DNA from: Prevotella sp. | GTDB lineage: Bacteria > Bacteroidota > Bacteroidia > Bacteroidales > Bacteroidaceae | Assembly (NCBI GenBank): GCA_022511065.1 | Contig: JAFLSG010000006.1 | Span: 1-64,000 of the forward strand | DNA length: 64,000 nt | Direction of reading: 5' to 3' | Shown here: one piece after another, positions 16,560 to 24,352 of the stretch | Position numbering within the stretch: the first letter of the stretch is position 1 | Layout: the number at the start of each line of letters is the position of its first letter | Translations under genes and position numbers: made by a program | Notes under the pieces: generated by a model | Databases searched by the model: none | What the model saw: only the letters and a program-made list of their open reading frames with translations | Told to the model about the DNA's origin: nothing

Positions 16560-17243
16560 TTACTTCCGCGCCTTCAAGAAAGCATTCACTTGGTCTGCAA
16601 TCTGGCGATGACCCTTGATGGAAGGATGACCGGCAATCTTGTGGATATCCGCCAGTTCGATGCAGGGAACACCATAATGCCCGCAGATTTCTTTCACCGA
16701 CGTATTGATGTCATCCTTCAGCTCGCTGTTCAGAATGAAATAAATCTCGGTATTTATATACCGGTTGGTCATCCACTCGAGCATCCGCGCCAAGGCAGGA
16801 CGGAACTCGTAAAGGTCAGCCTTCGTGATGTTCTCGTATTTATACTCACCGATGGGCGCACCTGCCCAACTATCGTTCGTTGCACCGAAGATGAAGATGA
16901 CATCGGGATAACCGAGATTATCCATACGGGTGTTGAACGAGCGCTCGCTATAGTCATTACCATTATAGCCTGTGTAACTGATGGTTGCGCCCGAATAAGA
17001 GTTGTTGAGACATAGCCGCCATCCGTTTTCAGCAATCACCTGATGCCACCATGTCTGACGAACATCAGAAACATCCGTGTTCGAGGCAGGATTCTTTGCA
17101 TAATACCACAATTCGTTGGTGCTGGGCGTGATATAGCCCTCGAAGGTGGAATACGAGTCACCGAGTATCGACACAGACTTGGTTTGTGCCGACATTGTGC
17201 CGCTACACAGGGCGGCAAGAATCATAATCAGTAGTTTTTTCAT
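16560..17243 (-). CDS. Secreted SGNH/GDSL hydrolase
   Basis: A 227-residue secreted esterase or lipase-like protein. The signal peptide (MKKLLIMILAALCSG, cleavage near SAQ at 18-20) is followed by block I ILGDSYSTFEG with the nucleophile Ser (about residue 29), the GATNDSW block with the oxyanion Asn, and the C-terminal H-P-S-I-K-G-H block (shortened here) with the catalytic His. The upstream in-frame ATG codons are inside the preceding gene. It starts one base after the stop of the lpxH-like gene, as the third gene of a leftward operon. The substrate is unknown; an acyl or acetyl ester of a polysaccharide is possible. Confidence 0.82.
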   Translation of the reverse strand: MKKLLIMILAALCSGTMSAQTKSVSILGDSYSTFEGYITPSTNELWYYAKNPASNTDVSDVRQTWWHQVIAENGWRLCLNNSYSGATISYTGYNGNDYSERSFNTRMDNLGYPDVIFIFGATNDSWAGAPIGEYKYENITKADLYEFRPALARMLEWMTNRYINTEIYFILNSELKDDINTSVKEICGHYGVPCIELADIHKIAGHPSIKGHRQIADQVNAFLKARK

Positions 17244-17244
17244 A

Positions 17245-18009
17245 TCATAGTTTGCTTTGTCCTTCAATATACTGAGACACAAATAGGTGGCTGCCGTCAT
17301 AGACGACATAAGAAAAGTGGCTAATCCAGTCGCCAAGGATAATCATCCGCGCCTTCTTCGTCAGTTGCAGATCCACCTCGATGTGCCGATGGCCGTAGAT
17401 GAAATAATCCACATTGGAATGATGCTGGATATATTGCTTCGTGAAAAGCACGAGATGCTCGCGGCTCTCACCCATATAAGGCGGTTCCTCGCCATTGGGT
17501 CTTTTCAGCCGCGAATGCTTTGCCCAGTTCAACCCGAACCACATCGCCCAACGGGGATGGAGGTTAGAGAATGCCCATTGGCAGAATGGGGAATGGAACA
17601 CCTTGCGGATGATTTTGAACTTCCTATCCGGGTCGCCCAATCCGTCGCCGTGCGCCAAAAAGAACATCTTTCCATAAATCTCCGTAGTCTCGGGATGCTT
17701 ATGAAGAATCACCCCACACTCTTCTTCCAGATAATTGTACGCCCAAATATCGTGGTTGCCCGTGAAATAATGCACCTCCACACCCATATCGGTCAGTTCC
17801 GAGAGCTTGCCGAGAAAGCGGGTGAAGCCACGGGGCACCACATATTTATATTCGTACCAGAAATCGAACATATCACCCAGCAGATAGACCGCCGATGCCT
17901 TCTCCTTGATGGAATCGAGGAAGCGCACAAGCCTACGCTCCTGCATCCGCCGATGAGGGACGGCAAGAGACCCCAAGTGGGCATCGGAGAGGAAATAGAC
18001 ATTCTTCAT
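17245..18009 (-). CDS. UDP-2,3-diacylglucosamine pyrophosphatase-like phosphoesterase
   Basis: A 254-residue calcineurin-like metallophosphoesterase of the LpxH type, which removes UMP from UDP-diacylglucosamine in lipid A synthesis. The metal-binding motifs are SDAHLGS (residues 8-14), GDMFDFW (about 45-51), GNHD (about 89-92), AHGDG and YGHRHIE (near residue 211). Met at 18009 starts right at the first strand (KNVYFLSD). It lies one base after the sufT-like gene stop and one base before the SGNH gene, so all three are probably one transcript. Bacteroidetes homologues are the usual LpxH in this phylum, but the enzyme has paralogues, hence no gene symbol. Confidence 0.82.
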   Translation of the reverse strand: MKNVYFLSDAHLGSLAVPHRRMQERRLVRFLDSIKEKASAVYLLGDMFDFWYEYKYVVPRGFTRFLGKLSELTDMGVEVHYFTGNHDIWAYNYLEEECGVILHKHPETTEIYGKMFFLAHGDGLGDPDRKFKIIRKVFHSPFCQWAFSNLHPRWAMWFGLNWAKHSRLKRPNGEEPPYMGESREHLVLFTKQYIQHHSNVDYFIYGHRHIEVDLQLTKKARMIILGDWISHFSYVVYDGSHLFVSQYIEGQSKL

Positions 18010-18010
18010 A

Positions 18011-18337
18011 CTACATAAATCCAAGTTCCAACTGAGCCTCTTCGGACATCATACTCTGATCCCAAGCCGGCTCAAACACGAGATTCACGTTCGCCCCCTT
18101 CACACCCTCGACGCTCTCCACCTTCGTGCGCACGTCTTCGAGAATAAAGTCGGCGGCAGGACAATTAGGAGCGGTAAACGTCATATCAAGTTCCACCGAT
18201 GCATCGTCCTGCACATCTATCTTGTAAATCATCCCCAAGTCGTAGATATTGACGGGGATTTCCGGGTCATAGACGGTCTTCAACACATCCACAATCCGCT
18301 CTTCTATTTGTGTCTTCTCTTCCTGTGTCATTTTCAT
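18011..18337 (-). CDS. SufT-like metal-sulfur cluster assembly protein
   Basis: A 108-residue MIP18/DUF59 protein that helps mature iron-sulfur proteins. The signature DPEIPVNIYDLGMIY (around residues 24-38) and TAPNCPAAD with the conserved Cys (about 60-68) are both present. ATG codons at 18337 and 18331 are both possible; the longer in-frame extension is upstream of the promoter and rejected. First gene of the leftward operon, one base ahead of the lpxH-like gene. Confidence 0.88.
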   Translation of the reverse strand: MKMTQEEKTQIEERIVDVLKTVYDPEIPVNIYDLGMIYKIDVQDDASVELDMTFTAPNCPAADFILEDVRTKVESVEGVKGANVNLVFEPAWDQSMMSEEAQLELGFM

Positions 18338-18351
18338 TCGTTTACGGCAGA

Positions 18352-18383
18352 CAAAGATAGGCAAAGTTTTCCGATTGACCAAA
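18352..18383 (-). promoter_or_regulatory. Promoter of the sufT-like operon
   Basis: On the minus strand TTTG (18380-18383), 20 bases, TATCTTTG (18352-18359). Full consensus. It is back to back with the promoter of the pdx regulator at 18430-18460. Confidence 0.8.
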
Positions 18384-18429
18384 TCTCTTATACAAAATGA
18401 CGTTTTCTTTGTCAAAAAGCGAACTTTAT

Positions 18430-18460
18430 TTTGCACTTCGGAAAAAAAGTGTTTCCTTTG
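18430..18460 (+). promoter_or_regulatory. Promoter of the regulator-pdxST operon
   Basis: TTTG (18430-18433), 19 bases, TTCCTTTG (18453-18460), then CACCC. The -7 box has one mismatch. The predicted transcript start falls on or next to the GTG at 18466, which implies a leaderless or nearly leaderless message, or a start farther upstream from another promoter. Confidence 0.6.
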
Positions 18461-18465
18461 CACCC

Positions 18466-19353
18466 GTGAACGAGGCGAGCCCTATATTGACCATTACCGG
18501 GTCAGACTCCACCAGTGGGTCGGGTATGCAGGCGGATATCAGGACAATATCGGCTCTGGGAGGCTACGCCCTGTCTGCCGTCACCTCCATCACGGTGCAG
18601 ACCACGCTGGGCATCCAGCAGTTTCACGACATACCTGCGGAAATCGTAGGCGGGCAGATAGATGCGGTGATGAACGACTTTCAGCCGCAGATTGTGAAGC
18701 TCGGTATGATCCGCACATTGGAGACGCTTGATGTCATCATCCACGCGCTGAAGAAATACAAGCCCCGGCACGTTATTCTCGATGCGGTGGTACTCTCATC
18801 AAGAGGCGATGCACTTGTATCCGAGGAGGTTGCGTGGGCCATACGGCGGAGATTGCTGCCACTCTGTACGCTTGTCATTCAGCACGATGAGACGCAAATG
18901 CACGGATTGGCCAATCGCTATGCAAGTGCCGTGGCGGTCTATCTGAGCAAGGGAGAGACGGCAGAGAAAGCACAGGAGATGGCGCGCAGCTATATCAGTA
19001 CGCAGATTGCCCGCACCAGTGACTTGCAGGGAAGAGGCAGCGAGCTCTACAATGAGTTCATCAACATCGTGGAGAGCCACCATCAGACAAACAGCGATGT
19101 GCATTTCTATGCAGACCAACTGAACGTGAGCAGCCGCTATTTAGCGCAAGTGACAAGGCGCATCAGTGGGAAAGCCCCGAAGACCATCATCGACGAGTAC
19201 CTGATTCAGGGAGTGGAGCGGCAACTGGCAACGACCGACAAGACCATTCAGGAAATCGCCTACGACTTCGGTTTTTCATCGCAAGCCCACTTCACGAAGT
19301 TCTTCAAGAAGATGAGGGGCACAAGTCCGACAAATTTCAGAAAACAAAATTAA
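18466..19353 (+). CDS. ThiD-like domain fused to AraC-type HTH; probable pdxST regulator
   Basis: A 295-residue two-domain protein. Residues 5-205 resemble hydroxymethylpyrimidine/pyridoxal kinases: ILTITGSDSTSGSGMQAD (core TGSDSTSGSG), SAVTSITVQTTLG and the LGMIRT segment. The usual catalytic G-T-G-C loop appears as GRGS (189-192), and the T-P-N segment is VIQHD, so kinase activity is doubtful. Residues 208-295 are an AraC helix-turn-helix pair (SSRYLAQVTRRI; IQEIAYDFGFSSQAHFTKFF). It precedes pdxS by nine bases. The inference is a regulator that binds a vitamin B6 or pyrimidine ligand in the dead kinase domain. The frame stays open to an ATG at 18397, but homologue-like sequence and the promoter favour the GTG. 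Confidence 0.8.
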   Translation: MNEASPILTITGSDSTSGSGMQADIRTISALGGYALSAVTSITVQTTLGIQQFHDIPAEIVGGQIDAVMNDFQPQIVKLGMIRTLETLDVIIHALKKYKPRHVILDAVVLSSRGDALVSEEVAWAIRRRLLPLCTLVIQHDETQMHGLANRYASAVAVYLSKGETAEKAQEMARSYISTQIARTSDLQGRGSELYNEFINIVESHHQTNSDVHFYADQLNVSSRYLAQVTRRISGKAPKTIIDEYLIQGVERQLATTDKTIQEIAYDFGFSSQAHFTKFFKKMRGTSPTNFRKQN

Positions 19354-19362
19354 GATAAAGCA

Positions 19363-20241
19363 ATGAGTACACAAAACAGACAAGAATTGAACAAGAATCT
19401 CGCCCAGATGTTGAAGGGCGGAGTGATTATGGATGTAACCACCCCCGAGCAGGCCAAGATTGCAGAGGCTGCAGGTGCTTGTGCGGTGATGGCATTGGAG
19501 CGTATTCCCGCCGATATTCGTGCGGCTGGTGGCGTGTCCCGCATGAGCGACCCGAAGATGATTAAGGGCATTCAGGAAGCAGTGACTATCCCCGTAATGG
19601 CAAAGTGCCGCATCGGCCACATTGCGGAGGCTCAGATATTGCAGGCGATTGAGATTGACTACATCGATGAGAGCGAGGTACTCAGCCCCGCCGATAACAT
19701 CTACCACATTGACAAGACGAAGTTTGATGTTCCCTTCGTTTGCGGAGCCAAAAATCTCGGAGAAGCGTTGCGCCGTATTGCTGAGGGTGCAACGATGATT
19801 CGCACGAAGGGCGAGCCGGGTACGGGCGATGTAGTTCAGGCAGTGAGCCACATGCGTCTGATGCAGAGCGAGATTCGTCGTCTTGTATCTATGAGCGAGG
19901 ATGAGTTGTTTGAAGCAGCCAAGCAGTTGCAGGCTCCCTACGAGTTGGTGAAATATGTTCACGAGAACGGTAAGTTGCCCGTGGTGAACTTTGCCGCAGG
20001 TGGTGTGGCAACGCCCGCCGATGCTGCCCTGATGATGCAACTCGGTGCAGAGGGTGTGTTCGTGGGTAGTGGTATCTTCAAGAGCGGCAATCCCGCCAAG
20101 CGTGCTGCCGCCATCGTGAAGGCCGTCACCAATTACAATGACCCGAAGATACTCGCAGAACTTTCCGAGGATCTGGGCGAGGCAATGGTCGGCATCAACG
20201 AACAGGAGATCGAACTGCTGATGGCAGAGCGCGGAAAGTAA
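19363..20241 (+). CDS. pdxS: Pyridoxal 5'-phosphate synthase, synthase subunit
   Basis: A 292-residue TIM-barrel subunit that builds pyridoxal phosphate from ribose 5-phosphate, glyceraldehyde 3-phosphate and ammonia. Lys81 (VMAKCRIGH) and Lys149 ([10 protein letters not shown]) match the two lysines used in catalysis. The phosphate loop is in [13 protein letters not shown]. It forms a 12+12 complex with PdxT, which supplies ammonia and starts 15 bases later. It is co-transcribed with the ThiD/AraC regulator upstream. Confidence 0.97.
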   Translation: MSTQNRQELNKNLAQMLKGGVIMDVTTPEQAKIAEAAGACAVMALERIPADIRAAGGVSRMSDPKMIKGIQEAVTIPVMAKCRIGHIAEAQILQAIEIDYIDESEVLSPADNIYHIDKTKFDVPFVCGAKNLGEALRRIAEGATMIRTKGEPGTGDVVQAVSHMRLMQSEIRRLVSMSEDELFEAAKQLQAPYELVKYVHENGKLPVVNFAAGGVATPADAALMMQLGAEGVFVGSGIFKSGNPAKRAAAIVKAVTNYNDPKILAELSEDLGEAMVGINEQEIELLMAERGK

Positions 20242-20256
20242 CTGACTCTTTCAAAT

Positions 20257-20811
20257 ATGACGAAGATTGCAGTATTAGCACTTCAGGGAGCATTTGCCGA
20301 ACACGAGCAAATGCTCCACCGTTTAGGTGCAGAGACATTCCAGATACGTCAGCTTGCAGACTGGCAACAGCCGAAGGACGGGTTGATTATTCCCGGTGGC
20401 GAATCCACCGTGCAATTAAAACTTCTGCGTGAACTTGACTTGCTGAATCCTGTAAAAGAGGCAATCCTCAATGGACTGCCCGTATTCGGAACGTGCGCCG
20501 GATTGATACTCCTTTCACAATCCCATTTGGCAACGATGGACATTGAAGCCCAGCGTAACGCCTACGGCAGGCAGCTTGGAAGTTTTTACACCGAAGAGGA
20601 TATGGCGGAAGTGGGCAGTAAGGTGCCAATGACCTTCATCCGTGCGCCCTATATTAGTAAGGTGTACGGCGATGCCCGTATTCTGGCAGAAGTAGAGGGT
20701 CGCATCGTGGCAGCCCGTCAGGGGAATCAGTTAGTGACGGCTTTCCATCCCGAACTCAACGAAGATACCCGCATCCACGAGTATTTCCTTGCGATGACCC
20801 ATCAGGCTTGA
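20257..20811 (+). CDS. pdxT: Pyridoxal 5'-phosphate synthase, glutaminase subunit
   Basis: A 184-residue class I glutaminase that releases ammonia from glutamine for PdxS. The nucleophile is Cys80 ([10 protein letters not shown]), paired with His164 and Glu166 (AFHPEL); the oxyanion segment is PGGES (47-51). It is last in the operon. Its stop codon lies inside a hairpin shared with the convergent radC gene. Confidence 0.96.
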   Translation: MTKIAVLALQGAFAEHEQMLHRLGAETFQIRQLADWQQPKDGLIIPGGESTVQLKLLRELDLLNPVKEAILNGLPVFGTCAGLILLSQSHLATMDIEAQRNAYGRQLGSFYTEEDMAEVGSKVPMTFIRAPYISKVYGDARILAEVEGRIVAARQGNQLVTAFHPELNEDTRIHEYFLAMTHQA

Positions 20812-20824
20812 GGCGACGCCTCAA
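20808..20824. terminator. Bidirectional hairpin between pdxT and radC
   Basis: TTGAGGC (20808-20814), loop GAC, GCCTCAA (20818-20824): a perfect 7-bp stem with a 3-base loop, extendable by C/G on both sides. It holds the stop codons of both convergent genes (20809-20811 plus, 20821-20823 minus). There is no long T-run. Confidence 0.6.
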
Positions 20825-21507
20825 AGTTTACCCTGCTCATAATAGGAGTAATATTGCCCGTCGGTGATGATAACGTGATCCATGAAATGGATGCGCATCA
20901 CATCGCAGGCTTTCTTGATACTACGCGTCAGTTCATCATCCTGTCGGCTCGGAGTGAGATTGCCGGAAGGATGGTTGTGGCAGACAGCAAGAATGGTGGC
21001 ATTGGCGAGAATCGCCTCACGGAGAATAATTCGGATATCAACCGAGACTTCGGTAATGCCGCCGTGAGAGATACACACTTTCTTGATGAGACGGAAATGC
21101 TGATTGAGCAGCAAAGCCCAAAACTCCTCCACATCAAGATCCTGCAACTGAGGGTGCATCTCGTTATACACCCTTGTGGCACTTCCCAAGTCGGGGCGTT
21201 GCTCCGGCTTTTCCTTTTGTCGGCGCTTACCGAGTTCACAGGCAGCAAGGATGCTGATAGCCTTCGCCTCCCCTATCCCATTGTAGTCGCATAATTCGTG
21301 GATGGACTTTTTCCCGAGCGTGTTCAGGTTGTTCTTGCAATCATTGAGTACGCGCTTCATCAAGTCCACGGCACTCTCTTTCGCAGAACCCGAGCCGATG
21401 AGAATAGCCAATAGTTCAGCGTTGCTCAGTGCCTCCGCCCCGAGATTAGCCATCTTTTCGCGTGGACGATCTTCTGCCGCCCATTGGTTGATATTAAGTT
21501 TTTCCAC
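20821..21507 (-). CDS. radC: RadC-family JAB1/MPN metalloprotein
   Basis: A 228-residue protein with an N-terminal helix-hairpin-helix region (LSNAELLAILIGSG) and a C-terminal JAMM metal site (CHNHPSGNLTPSRQD; two His, Ser and Asp). RadC proteins are found widely in bacteria, but their once-proposed DNA repair role has not held up. It lies downstream of a glycosyltransferase gene with a 33-base gap and converges on pdxT. Confidence 0.92.
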   Translation of the reverse strand: MEKLNINQWAAEDRPREKMANLGAEALSNAELLAILIGSGSAKESAVDLMKRVLNDCKNNLNTLGKKSIHELCDYNGIGEAKAISILAACELGKRRQKEKPEQRPDLGSATRVYNEMHPQLQDLDVEEFWALLLNQHFRLIKKVCISHGGITEVSVDIRIILREAILANATILAVCHNHPSGNLTPSRQDDELTRSIKKACDVMRIHFMDHVIITDGQYYSYYEQGKL

Positions 21508-21540
21508 AGTAATGATTTAAAGTTGTGAGGTTGAAGGTAG

Positions 21541-22578
21541 TTATTGGTAGAAGGTCTTTTCAAATGCTTGGAACTCATCCTGTCCTCGGATGCACCGTTT
21601 CCACCATGCTTCCAAGAACCCGAAGCCATAGCCCATCAACTGGACAAATGCCGCGGGGACGCTGAGCAACCCTACTTTCAGGCTCTTATTTTTCATGGAC
21701 GAGTCAATAAAGATAATCAAGCTGTATAATAGGATCGGCAGCCACGGAGCCGCACAAAGCCAATACCACCGATGCACATCATCGTAATGCATCAAGGCAC
21801 GACCGACGGCAGAAACAAGGACAAGCACGATTACTCCCAAAGTGAACACGGCAGGCAGCAGATGCACAAGTTTCAGCGTGCCGGGATGCCGCTTGGTGAG
21901 ATTGATGCGCGCAATACCACTATTATACACCTGACGGAAAAACTTTCGGAAGTCAGTGCGCCGTTTATGCCATACCCATGCCTCGGGGAAAAGCCTCGTC
22001 TTATAACCCGCCTCCACAATGCGATAGGAGAAATCAATGTCCTCCCCGAAGCGCATCTTGGAGAATCCGCCTAATTTCAGATATAAGTCACGGCGAATGC
22101 CCATATTGAATGAACGGGGATAAAACTTGTCGAGCTTTGCCTTTCCGCCGCGTATTCCGCCCGTCGTGAAGAAAGAAGTCATCGAGTAAGATATGGCTTT
22201 CTGCACATCGGTAAACGAATCGTGCGCGGCATCAGGCCCGCCAAAGGCATCAGCAGACTCTTGCCCAAGCTCGTCGTCCACCGCCTTCAAATATCCTTCC
22301 GGCAAAACCACATCAGAGTCAAGCACAATCAGCCAATCACCCTGCGCACGCTCTGCCCCATAATTGCGGCTCTGCCCGGGACCACTATTCTCTTTCCAGA
22401 AATACTTCGCATCGAGCCTGTCCGCATACTTCTCAACCACGGACTTGCAATCCTGCGACGAACCATCCTCCACGACAAGCACCTCAAAGTCCTTCATGCG
22501 CTGGGCGCAAAGACTTTCCAACAGCTCATCCACCTCATCGGGACGATTGAATACGGGAACGATAATGGAGTATTTCAT
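21541..22578 (-). CDS. Family 2 glycosyltransferase, membrane-anchored
   Basis: A 345-residue GT2 glycosyltransferase that transfers a sugar from a nucleotide donor. The GT-A fold begins at YSIIVPVFNRPDEV, with VVEDGSSQD (donor binding), the metal-binding D-x-D in VLDSDVVLP, and GEDIDFSYR as the acceptor/base motif. Two or three hydrophobic segments follow residue 250 (LLPAVFTLGVIVLVLV and others). The start is set at the Met beginning the first strand (22578). The frame is open upstream to 22680, but that part translates the 21-bp repeat array (YLYNQPP, YLHNQPS) and is unlikely to be protein. The acceptor is unknown. Confidence 0.85.
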   Translation of the reverse strand: MKYSIIVPVFNRPDEVDELLESLCAQRMKDFEVLVVEDGSSQDCKSVVEKYADRLDAKYFWKENSGPGQSRNYGAERAQGDWLIVLDSDVVLPEGYLKAVDDELGQESADAFGGPDAAHDSFTDVQKAISYSMTSFFTTGGIRGGKAKLDKFYPRSFNMGIRRDLYLKLGGFSKMRFGEDIDFSYRIVEAGYKTRLFPEAWVWHKRRTDFRKFFRQVYNSGIARINLTKRHPGTLKLVHLLPAVFTLGVIVLVLVSAVGRALMHYDDVHRWYWLCAAPWLPILLYSLIIFIDSSMKNKSLKVGLLSVPAAFVQLMGYGFGFLEAWWKRCIRGQDEFQAFEKTFYQ

Positions 22579-22579
22579 A

Positions 22580-22663
22580 GTTTCATAAAAAGGATAGTTA
22601 TTGCAATAAGAAGGCTGGTTATGAAGATAAGGAGGCTGGTTATAGAGATAATATGTATTGGCG
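22580..22663. repeat. 21-bp tandem array, ATAAGATGCC family, site 3
   Basis: Four units of 21 bp (22580, 22601, 22622, 22643). The middle units read CAATAAGAAGGCTGGTTA and AGATAAGGAGGCTGGTTA, matching units of site 1 (GTAAGAAGGCTACTTA). The array fills the gap between the glycosyltransferase start and the efp 3' hairpin. Confidence 0.75.
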
Positions 22664-22682
22664 GAATTCCGCCAATACATAT
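22651..22682 (-). terminator. 32-bp perfect palindrome after efp
   Basis: A perfect inverted repeat with no loop, centred on GGAATTCC (GCGGAATTCCGC core), arms of 16 bases. It starts 10 bases past the efp stop on the minus strand, so it can act as a transcript-ending or -stabilising hairpin. No T-run follows. It overlaps the last unit of the 21-bp array. Confidence 0.6.
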
Positions 22683-22692
22683 AAGCATAATC

Positions 22693-23259
22693 TTACTCCT
22701 TCACGCGCTGGAGATAAGAACCGTCGCGCGTATCAACCTGAATCAGGTCGCCCTCGTTGATGAACAGGGGAACACGAACCTCAACGCCAGTCTCCAACGT
22801 AGCGGGCTTCAGCGTGTTAGTGGCGGTATCGCCCTTCACACCCGGCTCTGAATGAACAACGCGCAGGTTGGTCTTTACAGGCATCTCGGCATAGAGGATA
22901 GTGCCGTCAGTGGTGTCGCTTACTACCTCCACGATGTCGCTCTCCTTCATATACTCATGGCCGATAACAAGCTCGGTGTCAATGGGAATCTGCTCGAATG
23001 TCTCCTGATTCATGAAGATGCGGCCTTCCTGATCCTCGTAGAGATACTGATAGGGGCGGCGCTCGATGACAACGTCCTCCAACTTCTCACCGATGTTGAA
23101 GCGGCGCTCCAATACGCGGCCGTCGCTGACGTTCTTCACCTTGATGATCATGATGGTGTTACCCTTGCCCGGCTTGCGGTGCTGAAAGTCGATGCAAACC
23201 CAGATGCCACCATCCATGCGGATGGCTGTTCCTTTTTTAATGTCTTGTGAATTAATCAT
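22693..23259 (-). CDS. efp: Elongation factor P
   Basis: A 188-residue translation factor that relieves ribosomes stalled on proline runs. Three beta-barrel domains are expected; the exposed loop residue is Lys32 in RKPGKGNT. The C-terminal signature region (core TGVEVRVPLFINEGD) is intact. The upstream in-frame extension crosses the promoter and is rejected; Met at 23259 is used. It is divergent from rpmH. Confidence 0.95.
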   Translation of the reverse strand: MINSQDIKKGTAIRMDGGIWVCIDFQHRKPGKGNTIMIIKVKNVSDGRVLERRFNIGEKLEDVVIERRPYQYLYEDQEGRIFMNQETFEQIPIDTELVIGHEYMKESDIVEVVSDTTDGTILYAEMPVKTNLRVVHSEPGVKGDTATNTLKPATLETGVEVRVPLFINEGDLIQVDTRDGSYLQRVKE

Positions 23260-23296
23260 ATAAGCTAAATGTTTTATTTTTATGCTATTTCGGGTG

Positions 23297-23328
23297 CAAA
23301 GGTACTGCTTTTTCGGAAAAAACACAAA
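23297..23328 (-). promoter_or_regulatory. efp promoter
   Basis: On the minus strand TTTG (23325-23328), 20 bases, TACCTTTG (23297-23304), then CACC. Full consensus; leader of about 30 bases. Confidence 0.8.
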
Positions 23329-23353
23329 AACTCACGCTAATTTTCGCATAAAA

Positions 23354-23385
23354 CTTGCGTATTAAAAAAGAAATGAGTAATTTTG
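23354..23385 (+). promoter_or_regulatory. rpmH promoter
   Basis: CTTG (23354-23357), 20 bases, TAATTTTG (23378-23385), then CAGCC. It faces away from the efp promoter. Confidence 0.75.
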
Positions 23386-23432
23386 CAGCCCGAAATTGGA
23401 TGGAATTATCATAAATAAAAAAGTATAAAGCA

Positions 23433-23588
23433 ATGAAAAGAACGTTTCAGCCCCACAATCGCCGTCGCGTGAACAAGCACGGCTTCCGTGAGAGAATGGC
23501 CACGAAGAACGGTCGCCGCGTATTGGCAGCCCGTCGCGCCAAAGGTCGCAAGAAGTTAACGGTTTCTGACGAGCATCACGGAAAGTAA
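23433..23588 (+). CDS. rpmH: 50S ribosomal protein L34
   Basis: A 51-residue, very basic protein of the large ribosomal subunit. It begins [18 protein letters not shown] and contains the hallmark [20 protein letters not shown], seen here as its cores [10 protein letters not shown] and KGRKKL. The length is typical of Bacteroidetes. It has its own promoter and its own terminator, and is not next to rnpA or dnaA in this window. Confidence 0.97.
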   Translation: MKRTFQPHNRRRVNKHGFRERMATKNGRRVLAARRAKGRKKLTVSDEHHGK

Positions 23589-23619
23589 AATCCGGGGGTT
23601 CAAAGGAAAAATAGGTTAA

Positions 23620-23664
23620 AACAGAAAGAAGTGGAGGGTAATCTTTGCTTCTTTCTGTTTTTTT
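23620..23664 (+). terminator. rpmH terminator
   Basis: AACAGAAAGAAG (23620-23631) pairs perfectly with CTTCTTTCTGTT (23648-23659), followed by TTTTT. This is a textbook intrinsic terminator. Its right arm and T-run overlap the -33 box and spacer of the next promoter. Confidence 0.88.
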
Positions 23665-23675
23665 AACTACCTTTG
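23644..23675 (+). promoter_or_regulatory. Promoter of the PASTA-rluD-ddl operon
   Basis: TTTG (23644-23647), 20 bases, TACCTTTG (23668-23675), then CGCC. Full consensus. The -33 box lies in the loop of the rpmH terminator. Confidence 0.8.
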
Positions 23676-23701
23676 CGCCTAAGAAAACGAAGACAAAGAA
23701 A

Positions 23702-24352
23702 ATGAAAGTTAGGGAATTCTTCGGCAAGTTTGCAAGCGCCTACCTTCTGGGCCACCTTCTGGCGATGGTGGTGGTTCTTTTTCTGCTGGGACTGGGCGTG
23801 AAATATGGCTTAGAGTGGTACACTCGCCACGATCAGGCCATCCCTGTCCCGAAATTAGAGGGAATGCTATACGCCAAAGCCCGGGACATCGTGATAGAAA
23901 AGGAACTGAACATCATCGTCAGCGATTCCGGTTACAACAAGCAACTGCCAGCCAATTGCGTGTTGGTGCAGAATCCTGCACCGGGTATGCTGGTGAAGGC
24001 AGGGCATACCATCTACGTGACATTGAACTCCCCGTCGTCCCCCTCCTTCCCCATCCCTGACATCGTGGACAACAGCAGCTATCGCGAGGCGGAGGCCAAG
24101 TTGATGGCATTAGGCTTCAAGCTGCTCCCGCCCCAACGGACTGCCGGAGAGAAGGATTGGGTTTACGGCATCCTGTGCCGTGGCCGCAAGGTATCTGCCG
24201 GCGAGCATATTTCCATCGAGCATCCGCTCACGCTCATCATTGGTAGCGGAAACTACGGGGAAGGAGAAGATGATGATGACGCCGACTATATTGAGCCTGA
24301 ATATCAGATGATGTTTGGAGAGGCTGACGACTTTGAGGAAGTTTCGGAATGA
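23702..24352 (+). CDS. PASTA-domain membrane protein
   Basis: A 216-residue inner-membrane protein. One transmembrane segment (about residues 13-37, LLGHLLAMVVVLFLLGLGV core) is followed by two or three PASTA domains outside the membrane: IPVPKLEGMLYAKARDIV-like (core PVPKLEGM), and IPDIVDNSSYREAEAKL (core PDIVDNSSYREAE). The C-terminus is acidic (GEGEDDDDADY). PASTA domains bind cell-wall muropeptides in kinases and penicillin-binding proteins; here there is no enzyme domain. It is translationally coupled (ATGATGA) to the pseudouridine synthase and lies two genes before ddl, which fits a cell-wall link. Confidence 0.85.
   Translation: MKVREFFGKFASAYLLGHLLAMVVVLFLLGLGVKYGLEWYTRHDQAIPVPKLEGMLYAKARDIVIEKELNIIVSDSGYNKQLPANCVLVQNPAPGMLVKAGHTIYVTLNSPSSPSFPIPDIVDNSSYREAEAKLMALGFKLLPPQRTAGEKDWVYGILCRGRKVSAGEHISIEHPLTLIIGSGNYGEGEDDDDADYIEPEYQMMFGEADDFEEVSE

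Noticed and set aside
22579-22680. N-terminal extension of the glycosyltransferase
   Set aside because: It consists of translated 21-bp repeats and half of the 32-bp palindrome; the fold begins at the Met at 22578.
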